A stretch of 64,000 nucleotides of DNA. Source: Cellvibrio sp. KY-YJ-3 (GTDB lineage Bacteria; Pseudomonadota; Gammaproteobacteria; Pseudomonadales; Cellvibrionaceae). Below the pieces are notes generated by a model. The model ran no database searches. It worked only from the letters and a program-made list of their open reading frames with translations, and was not told the origin of the DNA. Shown here one piece after another: positions 8,866-16,851 of this stretch (its first letter is position 1; every line of letters begins with the position of its first letter). The stretch is from positions 3,486,001-3,550,000 of the forward strand of contig NZ_CP031727.1 of the NCBI RefSeq assembly GCF_008806955.1, in the 5' to 3' direction. Both the position numbers and the translations under genes were made by a program.

Positions 8866-9111
8866 CTACTTCTTGGCGAAATGTAAATCCCATATCACCA
8901 ACAAAATTCCAATCAAAAAACCCACGTGGGCTAATACCGCACCCACCGCAAATAACCAACCCAAAAATACCGGGCCACCATCATCAGGGCCAAACAAACT
9001 GTACAGCATGATCGGCGCTGCACTTGCCAGCACCAACATCAAACTTAACGCAATTATTTTTATACCGCGCGGCGATTTACTATGCAGCACCATGCGGATG
9101 GGATTCCACAT
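8866..9111 (-). CDS. Small hypothetical membrane protein
   Basis: An 81-residue protein with two transmembrane helices: IIALSLMLVLASAAPIMLYS and, after the loop FGPDDGGP, a second at about residues 48-75 (FLGWLFAVGAVLAHVGFLIG). The start is uncertain: ATG 9111 (MWNPIRMVLHSKS) or an in-frame GTG at 9123 that overlaps the preceding DUF2058 stop. Overlap with, or 5 bp spacing from, the DUF2058 gene argues for translational coupling. Function unknown. Confidence 0.7.
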   Translation of the reverse strand: MWNPIRMVLHSKSPRGIKIIALSLMLVLASAAPIMLYSLFGPDDGGPVFLGWLFAVGAVLAHVGFLIGILLVIWDLHFAKK

Positions 9112-9116
9112 AGCCC

Positions 9117-9662
9117 TTACCACATCAAATCGTCAGGAATGACGTAGTCTTTATAGGGATCATCTTCATCCACTTTATTGTCTTGCTTGGTATTGGCAAC
9201 CACCACAAATTTATCATCGCGCTGTGCTATTTTGTCAGCAACGATACGCGGCACCAGCTCGTAACCTTCACCCAATTTCACTACCGCTAATAAACCCCGC
9301 GCAATTTGCTCCAGCACCAAAGGCGATACCCGCATTTTCTTGATGAGTTTACCATCGGTAAAGTTGTACTCCACATCGCCATTACCCGCACCTTTAGATT
9401 GGCGATGATTTTCGATCAGCTGTTTAATTTGCGCAGCAATGGCTTTTTGTTGCAACTCCAAATCGCGCTGGCGATTTAATTCGCGGTCGCGCTCGATTTT
9501 TTCCAACCGCGCCTGCTCGGCCGATTGTTTTACTTCATCTACCACTTCTTCGCTGGAGCGGCGCGCCACATTGGTTTCTTTGCGTTTTTCTTTGTTGGCC
9601 TGTTTGGCTTTTTTGGCATCAATCAAACCGGCTTTTAATAGTTGGTCTTGCAAGGAGGCCAT
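9117..9662 (-). CDS. DUF2058 family protein (YaiL-like)
   Basis: A 181-residue soluble protein of the DUF2058/YaiL family, sometimes annotated as nucleoprotein or polynucleotide-associated. The diagnostic N-terminus MASLQDQLLKAGLIDAKKAK leads into a Lys/Arg/Glu-rich coiled coil (to about residue 85), then a compact C-terminal domain (YNFTDGKLIKKMRVSPLVLE, and DDPYKDYVIPDDLMW at the end). A CAAGGAGG ribosome site precedes the ATG. Molecular function is not established for the family; the basic coiled coil suggests nucleic-acid contact. Confidence 0.88.
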   Translation of the reverse strand: MASLQDQLLKAGLIDAKKAKQANKEKRKETNVARRSSEEVVDEVKQSAEQARLEKIERDRELNRQRDLELQQKAIAAQIKQLIENHRQSKGAGNGDVEYNFTDGKLIKKMRVSPLVLEQIARGLLAVVKLGEGYELVPRIVADKIAQRDDKFVVVANTKQDNKVDEDDPYKDYVIPDDLMW

Positions 9663-9682
9663 AATAAATTCTGCTCAAAAAG

Positions 9683-11284
9683 TTAAGTTGTTGGATAGAC
9701 ATTTGCCGGGTAATGCGCCCTCACCCACGCAGCACGTTTGGCAATCGCACGGCGTTTTTCATCGCTCTGCGCGTCCAGGTGTTTTACCTGTAACGCGAGG
9801 CGCGGATGCTTGACGAATTTTTCGCGATGCTTGGCGAGAAATTCCCAGTACAGCGTGGTAAAGGGGCAAGCATTTTCCGTTTCAGCAGCATCGGGCTGGT
9901 AAACACAGCCATCGCAATAATTGCTCATTTTGGCAATGTAGCGACCAGTGGCAATGTAGGGCTTGGACGCCATTATGCCACCATCGGCGTACTGGCTCAT
10001 CCCCAATACATTGGGCAATTCCACCCATTCCACCGCATCCACATACATAGCGAGATACCAAGCGTGAATTTGCTGCGGTTGCACCTGCCACAGCTGGGCA
10101 AATAAACCGGTCACCATTAACCGCTGGATGTGGTGCCCATAGCCGTGATCCAATACTTGTTTGATGCTCTGCGCCAAGCAGTTCATGTCCACCGCACCGG
10201 TCCAGTAAAAATCCGGTAGGTTGTGCTGGGCGTCCAGCGCATTCATGGTTTGCCACTGCGGCATCAAGCTCCAATAAAGTCCGCGCACGTACTCGCGCCA
10301 GCCGAGAATCTGACGAATAAAACCCTCCACGGCATTTAAAGGCACAGCTCCTTTTTGATAGGCGCGCTCGGCGGCGGTGATCACCTCCAGAGGCGAGAGC
10401 AGTTTGAGATTAAGTGCCGCCGATAAGCGCGAGTGGTAGAGCCAGGGTTCGTTAGTCCACATGGCATCCTGATATTCACCAAACAGCGGCAGATTTTTGT
10501 CGATAAAAAAGTCCAACAATTGCAGCGCCTGGTTGCGATTAACCGGCCAGCCAAAACTGATTAAATTACCAGGATTATTGGGGAAGAATCGCTCAATTGT
10601 CGCGATGGCACTCTGGGTCACGGCATCAGCCGGAAATACTAATGCGGCATCCAGCAAGCCAGGGCCTTGCGCCGAAAAGGACCCGCGATTGTCTTTATCG
10701 TAATTCCACTCGCCGCCTTCGGGCTGATCACCGCGCATTAAAATGCCGGTGCGCTTGCGCAATTGGCGATACCAATATTCCATACGCCACTGTTTTTTAC
10801 CTTTTTGCCAAGCGGTAAATTCGCCGGGTTGGGCGATGAAATGATTATCCGCCATCAGCTCCAACGGCAGATGGTGTTCGGCGCAAAAGCGCCGGAAGGC
10901 TTGCAGCACCCGATAATCCCCCGGCAACACCAAGCGCAGTTGTGCAGGCTGATAATGCGCCAGCGTTGCTGCAAGCGCAGCGGAAAAATCGCGTAGGCAA
11001 AGCTCATCCAGCGAAAGGTAATGCAGCGGTAATTTTTCATCACGCAGGCTTTGTGCAAAGTGCCGCATGGCCGCCAGAAACATCACACTGCGCTGTTTAT
11101 TGGAGGGAACATGGGTACTTTCGCCCTGCACCTCTGCCATCCACAACAAATCATGTCCGGAATCAAAATCATCAAACAACGCGCTATCGCGATTGAGTTG
11201 GTCGCCCAAAATCACACACAGGCGGCGAATATTTGCAGGGGGTTTATCGCTTGTGGGCGCAGTTTTTGTAGCAGGCTTAGTCAT
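9683..11284 (-). CDS. Iron-sulfur bacterial (6-4) photolyase / cryptochrome (FeS-BCP, PhrB-like)
   Basis: A 533-residue deoxyribodipyrimidine photolyase-related protein of the FeS-BCP class, which binds FAD, an antenna pigment and a [4Fe-4S] cluster and repairs (6-4) photoproducts. The N-terminal Rossmann domain starts RRLCVILGDQLNRDSALFDD. All four expected cluster cysteines are visible: C369 (DMNCLAQ), C457 and C460 (NYCDGCVY), and C473 (ENACPF). The FAD-binding helices include MVTGLFAQLWQVQP and VLGMSQYADGG. Its ATG overlaps the stop of the DUF2256 gene by 4 nt (ATGA), so the two are translationally coupled. Length and motifs are complete, so it should be active. Confidence 0.93.
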   Translation of the reverse strand: MTKPATKTAPTSDKPPANIRRLCVILGDQLNRDSALFDDFDSGHDLLWMAEVQGESTHVPSNKQRSVMFLAAMRHFAQSLRDEKLPLHYLSLDELCLRDFSAALAATLAHYQPAQLRLVLPGDYRVLQAFRRFCAEHHLPLELMADNHFIAQPGEFTAWQKGKKQWRMEYWYRQLRKRTGILMRGDQPEGGEWNYDKDNRGSFSAQGPGLLDAALVFPADAVTQSAIATIERFFPNNPGNLISFGWPVNRNQALQLLDFFIDKNLPLFGEYQDAMWTNEPWLYHSRLSAALNLKLLSPLEVITAAERAYQKGAVPLNAVEGFIRQILGWREYVRGLYWSLMPQWQTMNALDAQHNLPDFYWTGAVDMNCLAQSIKQVLDHGYGHHIQRLMVTGLFAQLWQVQPQQIHAWYLAMYVDAVEWVELPNVLGMSQYADGGIMASKPYIATGRYIAKMSNYCDGCVYQPDAAETENACPFTTLYWEFLAKHREKFVKHPRLALQVKHLDAQSDEKRRAIAKRAAWVRAHYPANVYPTT

Positions 11285-11436
11285 TGATTGGTTTTGTCCT
11301 TGGTTTTTCGCGCGGAACTAGCGCAAGCTTTGGAACAATATTTAACCTCTTGCCACACCCGCTCCCATTTCTTGCGCCAGCTAAAAGGGCGCTGGCAGTG
11401 AACGCAGATTTTCTCGGGTAAATGTTGTTTTTTCAT
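11281..11436 (-). CDS. DUF2256 small zinc-finger-like protein coupled to photolyase
   Basis: A 51-residue protein read leftward from ATG 11436 to TGA 11281. It has four cysteines in two pairs, CVHCQRPFSWRKKWERVW and KYCSKACASSARK, the hallmark of DUF2256, which is frequently found next to or fused with FeS-type photolyases. A likely zinc site is formed by the CxxC and CxxxC pairs. The stop overlaps the photolyase start (ATGA), so the pair is an operon. Function is unknown; a role with the photolyase or its cofactor is inference. Confidence 0.9.
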   Translation of the reverse strand: MKKQHLPEKICVHCQRPFSWRKKWERVWQEVKYCSKACASSARKTKDKTNQ

Positions 11437-11530
11437 AATGTCATCTAAACGTGCCAGAGCGTTTTGCTAATACGAAAGCGCCGCCTGCTGGTATCATTCG
11501 CGCCTTATTTATCCTCGTGTAAACCTGACT

Positions 11531-12670
11531 ATGCCAACCAACACCATCAAACGCTGGGACATATTTTGCCGTGTGATCGACAATTTTGGTGATATTGGCG
11601 TGTGCTGGCGCTTGGCGCGCCAGTTGGCGGCGGAGCATCAACAGCAGGTACGTTTATGGGTGGATGATATTGCATCGCTAAAGCGCATCTGGCCAGAGAC
11701 CAATATGCAAGAACATCAGCAGCTGGAAGGTGTAGAAGTGCGCATCTGGCATGCGGCGTTTGATGCATCAACTCAGCCCGCCGACGTAGTAATTGAAGCC
11801 TTTGCCTGTGATATTCCAGACACTTACCTACAAACAATGGCGAAACTCAAGGCCAGCGGCAAAGCGCCGGTTTGGATCAATCTGGAATACCTGAGCGCTG
11901 AGCCTTGGGTAGCAGAATGCCATGGCATGGCCTCCGTTCACCCAGCCACAGGCTTGCGCAAAACCTTTTTCTTTCCTGGCTTCAGTGCGCCTACTGGCGG
12001 TTTGTTGCGGGAGCAAAACCTGCTTAGCCAGCGCGATGCATTTTTTCGGTCGCAGTGGCTTAATCAGATGAACATAGACCCAGCCCCCAACAGTCTGCTG
12101 ATCTCCCTGTTTGCTTACGAGAATCCCGCCATTGGTGGTTTACTAGCCGCGTGGAAGCAGTCATCACAACCAATCCACTGCTTGGTACCAGAAGGGAAAA
12201 TTCTCAGCAGTATTAATCAACACTTGGGTAAAACCCTGGTCTGTGGCGATATTTATCAATCCGGCAGCCTGACAGTGCAAGTCATCCCTTTTCTCACCCA
12301 GACCGAATACGACAAGTTGCTCTGGGCCTGCGACATTAACTTTGTCAGGGGTGAGGATTCTTTCATCCGCGCCCAGTGGGCCGGAAAACCGGTGGTATGG
12401 CATATCTATGTGCAAGATGACGATGCACATCTGGTCAAATTACAGGCATTTTTAGCCGTCTATGTACCCAAAGATCAGGCGCTCAGGTCGGCCATAACCC
12501 AATTCTGGCTCGATTGGAATGAAGCCGGACATACCGATAGCAGCTGGATCACCTTGATAAACCTGCTGCCCGCATGGCAGGAGCACTGCAAAACCTGGAC
12601 TCAGGCACTGAGCGAAACACCGGATTTAGCACAACAACTATGCAACCATTGCCTGGCAATGCCGGGCTAA
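11531..12670 (+). CDS. earP: EF-P arginine rhamnosyltransferase EarP
   Basis: A 379-residue EarP (DUF2331), the cytoplasmic GT-B enzyme that moves rhamnose from dTDP-rhamnose to Arg32 of elongation factor P. The N-terminal motif WDIFCRVIDNFGDIGVCWRL contains the two aspartates of the active site. The nucleotide-binding C-domain includes VIPFLTQTEYDKLLWACDIN, then FVRGEDSFIRAQWAGKPVVW with the conserved R-G-E-D-S and acceptor-loop residues. efp follows after about 140 bp, the usual arrangement. The dTDP-rhamnose genes are not in the window. A full-length, intact enzyme. Confidence 0.95.
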   Translation: MPTNTIKRWDIFCRVIDNFGDIGVCWRLARQLAAEHQQQVRLWVDDIASLKRIWPETNMQEHQQLEGVEVRIWHAAFDASTQPADVVIEAFACDIPDTYLQTMAKLKASGKAPVWINLEYLSAEPWVAECHGMASVHPATGLRKTFFFPGFSAPTGGLLREQNLLSQRDAFFRSQWLNQMNIDPAPNSLLISLFAYENPAIGGLLAAWKQSSQPIHCLVPEGKILSSINQHLGKTLVCGDIYQSGSLTVQVIPFLTQTEYDKLLWACDINFVRGEDSFIRAQWAGKPVVWHIYVQDDDAHLVKLQAFLAVYVPKDQALRSAITQFWLDWNEAGHTDSSWITLINLLPAWQEHCKTWTQALSETPDLAQQLCNHCLAMPG

Positions 12671-12812
12671 AAAAGCACTACAGAAAAACACCAAAGAACT
12701 GTATAGTAGCGCGCCGATTTCAAACCCGGGACCTCTGGGGGCTTAAGGCCCGCGCGCTCTGCGAACCAAGGCTTCCCTCCTATTCGTTAACCATTGCAAA
12801 CTGGGATTTACC

Positions 12813-13373
12813 ATGAAAAATGCTCAAGAATGCCGCGCAGGCAACGTTCTGATGATCGACGGCTCACCCTGGGTTGTTCAAAAAGCGGAATACAACAAAT
12901 CCGGCCGTAACTCTGCCGTAGTTAAAATGAAATTGAAAAACCTGCTGAGCGGCATCAACACCGAAACAGTTTACCGTGCAGACGACAAATTCGACGACAT
13001 TCAACTGGATCGTAAAGAGGTAACCTACTCCTACTACGCCGACCCAATGTACGTATTTATGGACCCAGAGTTCAATCAATACGAAGTAACTGCTGAAGAA
13101 TTGGGCGACCTGTTGCCCTGGATGGAAGACGGCATGGAAGATGTATGTGATGCGGTGTTCTACGACGGTAAAGTAATCTCCGTAACTCCACCTAACGCCA
13201 TCACTCGCGAAGTGGCTTACACCGAACCTGCAGTACGTGGCGACACCTCAGGTAAAGTGATGAAGACCGCCAAACTCAACAACGGCACCGAACTGCAAGT
13301 GGCGGCGTTTGTTGAAATCGGTCAAAAGATTATCATCGACACCCGTACTGGCGAATACAAGTCTCGCGCTTAA
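12813..13373 (+). CDS. efp: Translation elongation factor P (arginine type)
   Basis: A 186-residue EF-P, the three-domain tRNA-shaped factor that relieves ribosome stalling at polyproline stretches. The acceptor loop reads [19 protein letters not shown], placing Arg at position 32 rather than the Lys used by EpmA-type organisms. This matches the EarP gene just upstream. The C-terminus ends [20 protein letters not shown], as usual. The leader contains small G+C-rich hairpins, and GGGA lies 6-7 nt ahead of the ATG. A strong terminator follows. Confidence 0.97.
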   Translation: MKNAQECRAGNVLMIDGSPWVVQKAEYNKSGRNSAVVKMKLKNLLSGINTETVYRADDKFDDIQLDRKEVTYSYYADPMYVFMDPEFNQYEVTAEELGDLLPWMEDGMEDVCDAVFYDGKVISVTPPNAITREVAYTEPAVRGDTSGKVMKTAKLNNGTELQVAAFVEIGQKIIIDTRTGEYKSRA

Positions 13374-13395
13374 TCGCAGAGCTGTATCGCAGTTA

Positions 13396-13424
13396 AAAAA
13401 TGGCGCCCTTGTGGCGCCATTTTT
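13396..13424 (+). terminator. Rho-independent terminator of efp
   Basis: A perfect stem AAAAATGGCGCC / GGCGCCATTTTT with loop CTTGT lies 22 nt after the efp stop and is followed by a T-run. Confidence 0.93.
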
Positions 13425-13523
13425 ATTGGTGTGTGGTATTGAACTATTTTTGTTGTTGAATCTCTATCCATTTGTGTTTTTACTGACATCGGGATTTTAG
13501 TGTTAACAACAATAGGAAATATC

Positions 13524-14291
13524 ATGCACACAATATCTTCACTCAAACTTTTACTTTCCCTTTCCCTCGCCTCACTAATTTCGTCTGCCCATGCCGATAG
13601 CTTGCACGACCTGCAACAAGCACTAAAAAAGTTTGAACAAAATTCACCGTTCAGTGCACAAGTGACTGCCAACGTGAAAAACCAAAACAAAGAAGGCGAC
13701 GATCACAATATCAAAGAAGGCCTTGCCCAATTTGCGGTAGAACAAAACCCAGCGGGGTTACACATCCGCTATTCACCGGAACTACTCAGCAATATCGACC
13801 GGGAAACTGAAGCCAAAAAACAAAACCCACAAGCATCAACCCCCACAACCGAAGCGATGAATCGTTTCAACTATTCGGAAATCAGCATACTACTCAACCC
13901 CGTACGCGATATCGGAGACGATTTAAGCAAAGCACAATTAGTGAAGGAAGAACACGTCATCTACAACGGAAAATCCGCGCGTTTACTTCACCTACAAATT
14001 CCGCTTGAAAACCTGAGCGAAGAAGAGCGCAAAAATCTCAAAAAATACCGTACCGACCTGCAGTTCTGGATTGACGAAAATGGCACCCCGCTCGCGAGCC
14101 GCTCAACCGGAAAAGGCTCTGGTCGTTTTGCGCTAGTCATCGGATTTGAATTTCATTTTGATGTTGAAAAAACCTATATCACCCAAGGCAACCGATTATT
14201 GGTTGCAAAGCTTTCATCGACATCCGGCAGCAGTGGTGCCGGTATGGATACTAACGAAGCGATCACGGCAAGTTTGAAATTGCTGAATTAA
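13524..14291 (+). CDS. Hypothetical periplasmic protein
   Basis: A 255-residue secreted protein. The signal peptide begins MHTISSLKLLLSLSLASLIS and is likely cut after SAHA-D. The mature part is hydrophilic with charged helices (LHDLQQALKKFEQNSPFSAQ) and a beta-rich second half (KSARLLHLQIPLENLSEEER, LQFWIDENGTPLASRSTGKG), vaguely like lipoprotein-carrier or outer-membrane sorting folds. I do not recognise a family. The start is ATG 13524 with AGGA 7 nt upstream; a GTG at 13500 adds eight non-signal residues. It converges on msrQ. Function unknown. Confidence 0.78.
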   Translation: MHTISSLKLLLSLSLASLISSAHADSLHDLQQALKKFEQNSPFSAQVTANVKNQNKEGDDHNIKEGLAQFAVEQNPAGLHIRYSPELLSNIDRETEAKKQNPQASTPTTEAMNRFNYSEISILLNPVRDIGDDLSKAQLVKEEHVIYNGKSARLLHLQIPLENLSEEERKNLKKYRTDLQFWIDENGTPLASRSTGKGSGRFALVIGFEFHFDVEKTYITQGNRLLVAKLSSTSGSSGAGMDTNEAITASLKLLN

Positions 14292-14336
14292 CCCAAGTGC
14301 ACGTGGAATTATTTTTAGATGATAGTGGTCAATTTT

Positions 14337-14942
14337 TTATTTTCGCAGCGCCCAAAAGAGTCGAGGCAACAACAACGCCAATAAAATCACCCCAAATAAT
14401 ACCGCCTCAAAATAACTGGAACGCACCTGCATAAACACATGCACCCAGGCAAGAATTGCAATTAAGTAAATACTTTTATGCAGTCGTATCCAGTTATTCC
14501 CCAAGCGTCGCATCATTGATTTAGTTGAAGTAATTCCCAACACAACCAACAAAATAACAGCAGGGATAGTAACCAGAATATAAGGCCGCTCGACCAATTC
14601 TTTTCCGAAGCGAGAAAAGTCCGACCCTAAAATAAAAACCAGAAAAGCAAGTACATGCAAAACGGCATAAAAAAGTGTAAATAGGCCCAACATACGCCGA
14701 TGGGTTTGCAACCAGCGGAGGTGAAAATTTTTGAAATTGATAAAACGCCGCAGCGGGGTTACGGCAAGGGTGATAAACAAAAAATAGATTGTCCACTCAC
14801 CCGTAAACAACACAATGGTTTTAGCTGGATCTGCACCCAGCTGATTTGTCAGTGTTTTATAAACAATAAATACCAGTGGAATCAATGAGAGGAAAAAAAT
14901 CAGAACTCGTCGCCACAATACAGGCATAACAATCACTCTCAA
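14337..14942 (-). CDS. msrQ: MsrQ, haem-binding membrane subunit of periplasmic methionine sulfoxide reductase
   Basis: A 201-residue inner-membrane b-type haem protein (YedZ/MsrQ, ferric-reductase-like) that passes electrons from the respiratory chain to MsrP. It has about six transmembrane helices; candidate haem histidines lie in [47 protein letters not shown] and the following helix. The msrP stop and msrQ start overlap by 4 nt (ATGA), so the two are translationally coupled. Confidence 0.95.
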   Translation of the reverse strand: MRVIVMPVLWRRVLIFFLSLIPLVFIVYKTLTNQLGADPAKTIVLFTGEWTIYFLFITLAVTPLRRFINFKNFHLRWLQTHRRMLGLFTLFYAVLHVLAFLVFILGSDFSRFGKELVERPYILVTIPAVILLVVLGITSTKSMMRRLGNNWIRLHKSIYLIAILAWVHVFMQVRSSYFEAVLFGVILLALLLPRLFWALRK

Positions 14943-15946
14943 TAAAATTTACGCAAATCCATATCTTTATACAGATGCGCCACCTGCTCCGCGTAACCAT
15001 TAAACAATTGCGTAGGAATAATGTTCGGGCGCAATAAACCGCTCGGCAAACGTCGCTCTTCCGCTTGACTCCAGCGTGGATGACTCACTGAAGGGTTTAC
15101 GTTAGCGTAAAAACCGTACTCATCAGGCGCGAGCATACTCCAGGTGGTTTTAGGTTGCTTTTCGGTGAACTCGATTTTCACAATGGATTTGATGTATTTG
15201 AAACCATATTTCCACGGCACTACCAAACGCAGCGGCGCACCGTTTTGATTAGGCAACACCTTGCCATACAAACCCACCGCCAAGGTGGTTAAGGGGTGCA
15301 TGGCTTCATCCATGCGTAAACCTTCGCGGTATGGCCAATCGATGGTGCTAAAACGGCTTTTTTGCCCGGGCATTTCTGAGGGACGCTCAAGCGTGGTGAA
15401 CGCCACATATTTTGCTTTACTGGTTGGCTCAGCGCGCTTAATTAAATCGGCCAGAGAGAATCCAACCCAGGGAACCACCATCGACCAGGCCTCGACACAG
15501 CGCAAGCGATAAACCCGCTCTTCCAGTGCAATACCTTTTAATAAATCTTCCAGTGCAAAGGTGCCGGGCTTGCCAACCTCACCCGCTATTTCAACTGTCC
15601 AGGGATTTGTCGTTAACACATGGGCTTTTGCGGCGGGATCCGTTTTTTCGTAGCCGTACTCATAAAAATTGTTGTAACCAGTAATGTGCTCGTAAGGCGT
15701 AAGCGCATCAGTGATAACTTCCTTATTCGAACTTGCTCCAGCGATTTGTTGTTTTAGCCAATCAGGCCCTTTTACTTCTGCCTCAGTCACCTGACCAGGT
15801 GCCGCTAGAATACCCGGCGCGGCGGCCATACCAACACCCAGTGCAGCAACACTCATCGCACCGCGCATAAAATCGCGGCGCGCGTTATAGATTGCTTCAG
15901 GGGTAATTTCGGAAGATGGGATATCGCTTGGTCGCTTGATAATCAT
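14939..15946 (-). CDS. msrP: MsrP, molybdopterin catalytic subunit of periplasmic methionine sulfoxide reductase
   Basis: A 335-residue sulfite-oxidase-fold molybdoenzyme that repairs oxidised methionines in envelope proteins. The N-terminus carries a Tat signal: [20 protein letters not shown], with the twin Arg followed by [23 protein letters not shown] contains the Mo-ligand Cys. [20 protein letters not shown] is the conserved cofactor region. The gene precedes and overlaps msrQ. Length is normal and all key features are intact. Confidence 0.96.
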   Translation of the reverse strand: MIIKRPSDIPSSEITPEAIYNARRDFMRGAMSVAALGVGMAAAPGILAAPGQVTEAEVKGPDWLKQQIAGASSNKEVITDALTPYEHITGYNNFYEYGYEKTDPAAKAHVLTTNPWTVEIAGEVGKPGTFALEDLLKGIALEERVYRLRCVEAWSMVVPWVGFSLADLIKRAEPTSKAKYVAFTTLERPSEMPGQKSRFSTIDWPYREGLRMDEAMHPLTTLAVGLYGKVLPNQNGAPLRLVVPWKYGFKYIKSIVKIEFTEKQPKTTWSMLAPDEYGFYANVNPSVSHPRWSQAEERRLPSGLLRPNIIPTQLFNGYAEQVAHLYKDMDLRKFY

Positions 15947-16002
15947 ATTGACCTCGGTAATGCGGAAGGATTTGCTCTATAGACTCACGGCAGACACATT
16001 TG

Positions 16003-16830
16003 TTACTTGAGCAGCGCAAAAACATAATTTCTGCCGTTGTGGTCGCACACAAAATAGCGATCACCCAAGGTGTCACAGTCTGTGATGCTCAACGCCGGAG
16101 GCACACTAACTGACTCGCTGACGGCCATCGCTGCCTTATCTTTCTTAAGAAAGCCAAACATAGTTTCAAAACGTTGCGCGAAATCCAATCCTTTGGTTTG
16201 TAAATCTTGATAAAGATAGGCGAACTTTCGATAAGTCATGGTCACTGCACACAGGCCAATTTCACACATTTTGTCGATGTATTTTTCGTAGCTCGCCGCT
16301 AGCGTCACTGAACTACCTTTCACGTTCGGCAACGCCATAGTGTTATAGGCGTCTAGCGCACCAGCCGCGAGACGGTGATTGGCTTTATTCCCTAATAGTT
16401 CGTAGTTGGTGTCAACACAGCGAATGTGACGCCCTTGTAATTCACACGCTGACGAATTCATAGGGCTTGATTCGATCAAATTATTACGTGCAGAAACAAC
16501 ACGTGGTTCACCGATAGAAGAACGAACGGAAGTAGGCGCAAGGGTTGGGGCTAGATTGGCAGGCAATAGCGCTGGGGATAATTTTTTTACCGGTGCGGGT
16601 AACTTGATTGCATTGCGTTCTGCCGGGCGTTTTAACAGCGAAAACTGAACCTGTTCGTTATTCTTTTTAAATTGATGAAACGGCGGTAAATTTTTAAGTT
16701 GTGCTTTGGCTTGCAACTGACAATAGACTTGCTCGTAATAGGTTTCGGCCGAGGCAAAACAAAAGGTGTCCGCCTTGGCGCCACTAGTCAGTAACCATAA
16801 AAAAATGATACTGAAACAATAATGACGCAT
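16003..16830 (-). CDS. Hypothetical secreted protein
   Basis: A 275-residue protein with a signal peptide (MRHYCFSIIFLWLLTSGAKA-D). The mature region has six to eight cysteines, in FCFASAETYYEQVYCQLQ, CELQGRHIRCVDTNYELLG, CEIGLCAVT and ITDCDTLGDRYFVCDHNGRN, suggesting disulfides in the periplasm. A proline/alanine-rich linker lies near residues 70-105. The family is not recognised. I chose ATG 16830 over the ATG at 16836 by spacing from AAGG. It stands alone, just downstream of rlmKL. Confidence 0.72.
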   Translation of the reverse strand: MRHYCFSIIFLWLLTSGAKADTFCFASAETYYEQVYCQLQAKAQLKNLPPFHQFKKNNEQVQFSLLKRPAERNAIKLPAPVKKLSPALLPANLAPTLAPTSVRSSIGEPRVVSARNNLIESSPMNSSACELQGRHIRCVDTNYELLGNKANHRLAAGALDAYNTMALPNVKGSSVTLAASYEKYIDKMCEIGLCAVTMTYRKFAYLYQDLQTKGLDFAQRFETMFGFLKKDKAAMAVSESVSVPPALSITDCDTLGDRYFVCDHNGRNYVFALLK

Positions 16831-16851
16831 GGGCATTCACCTTTTTATCTA

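Noticed and set aside
8866-9123. Antisense plus-strand frames around 8822-9142
   Set aside because: They are complements of the small two-helix membrane protein gene and lack initiation signals.
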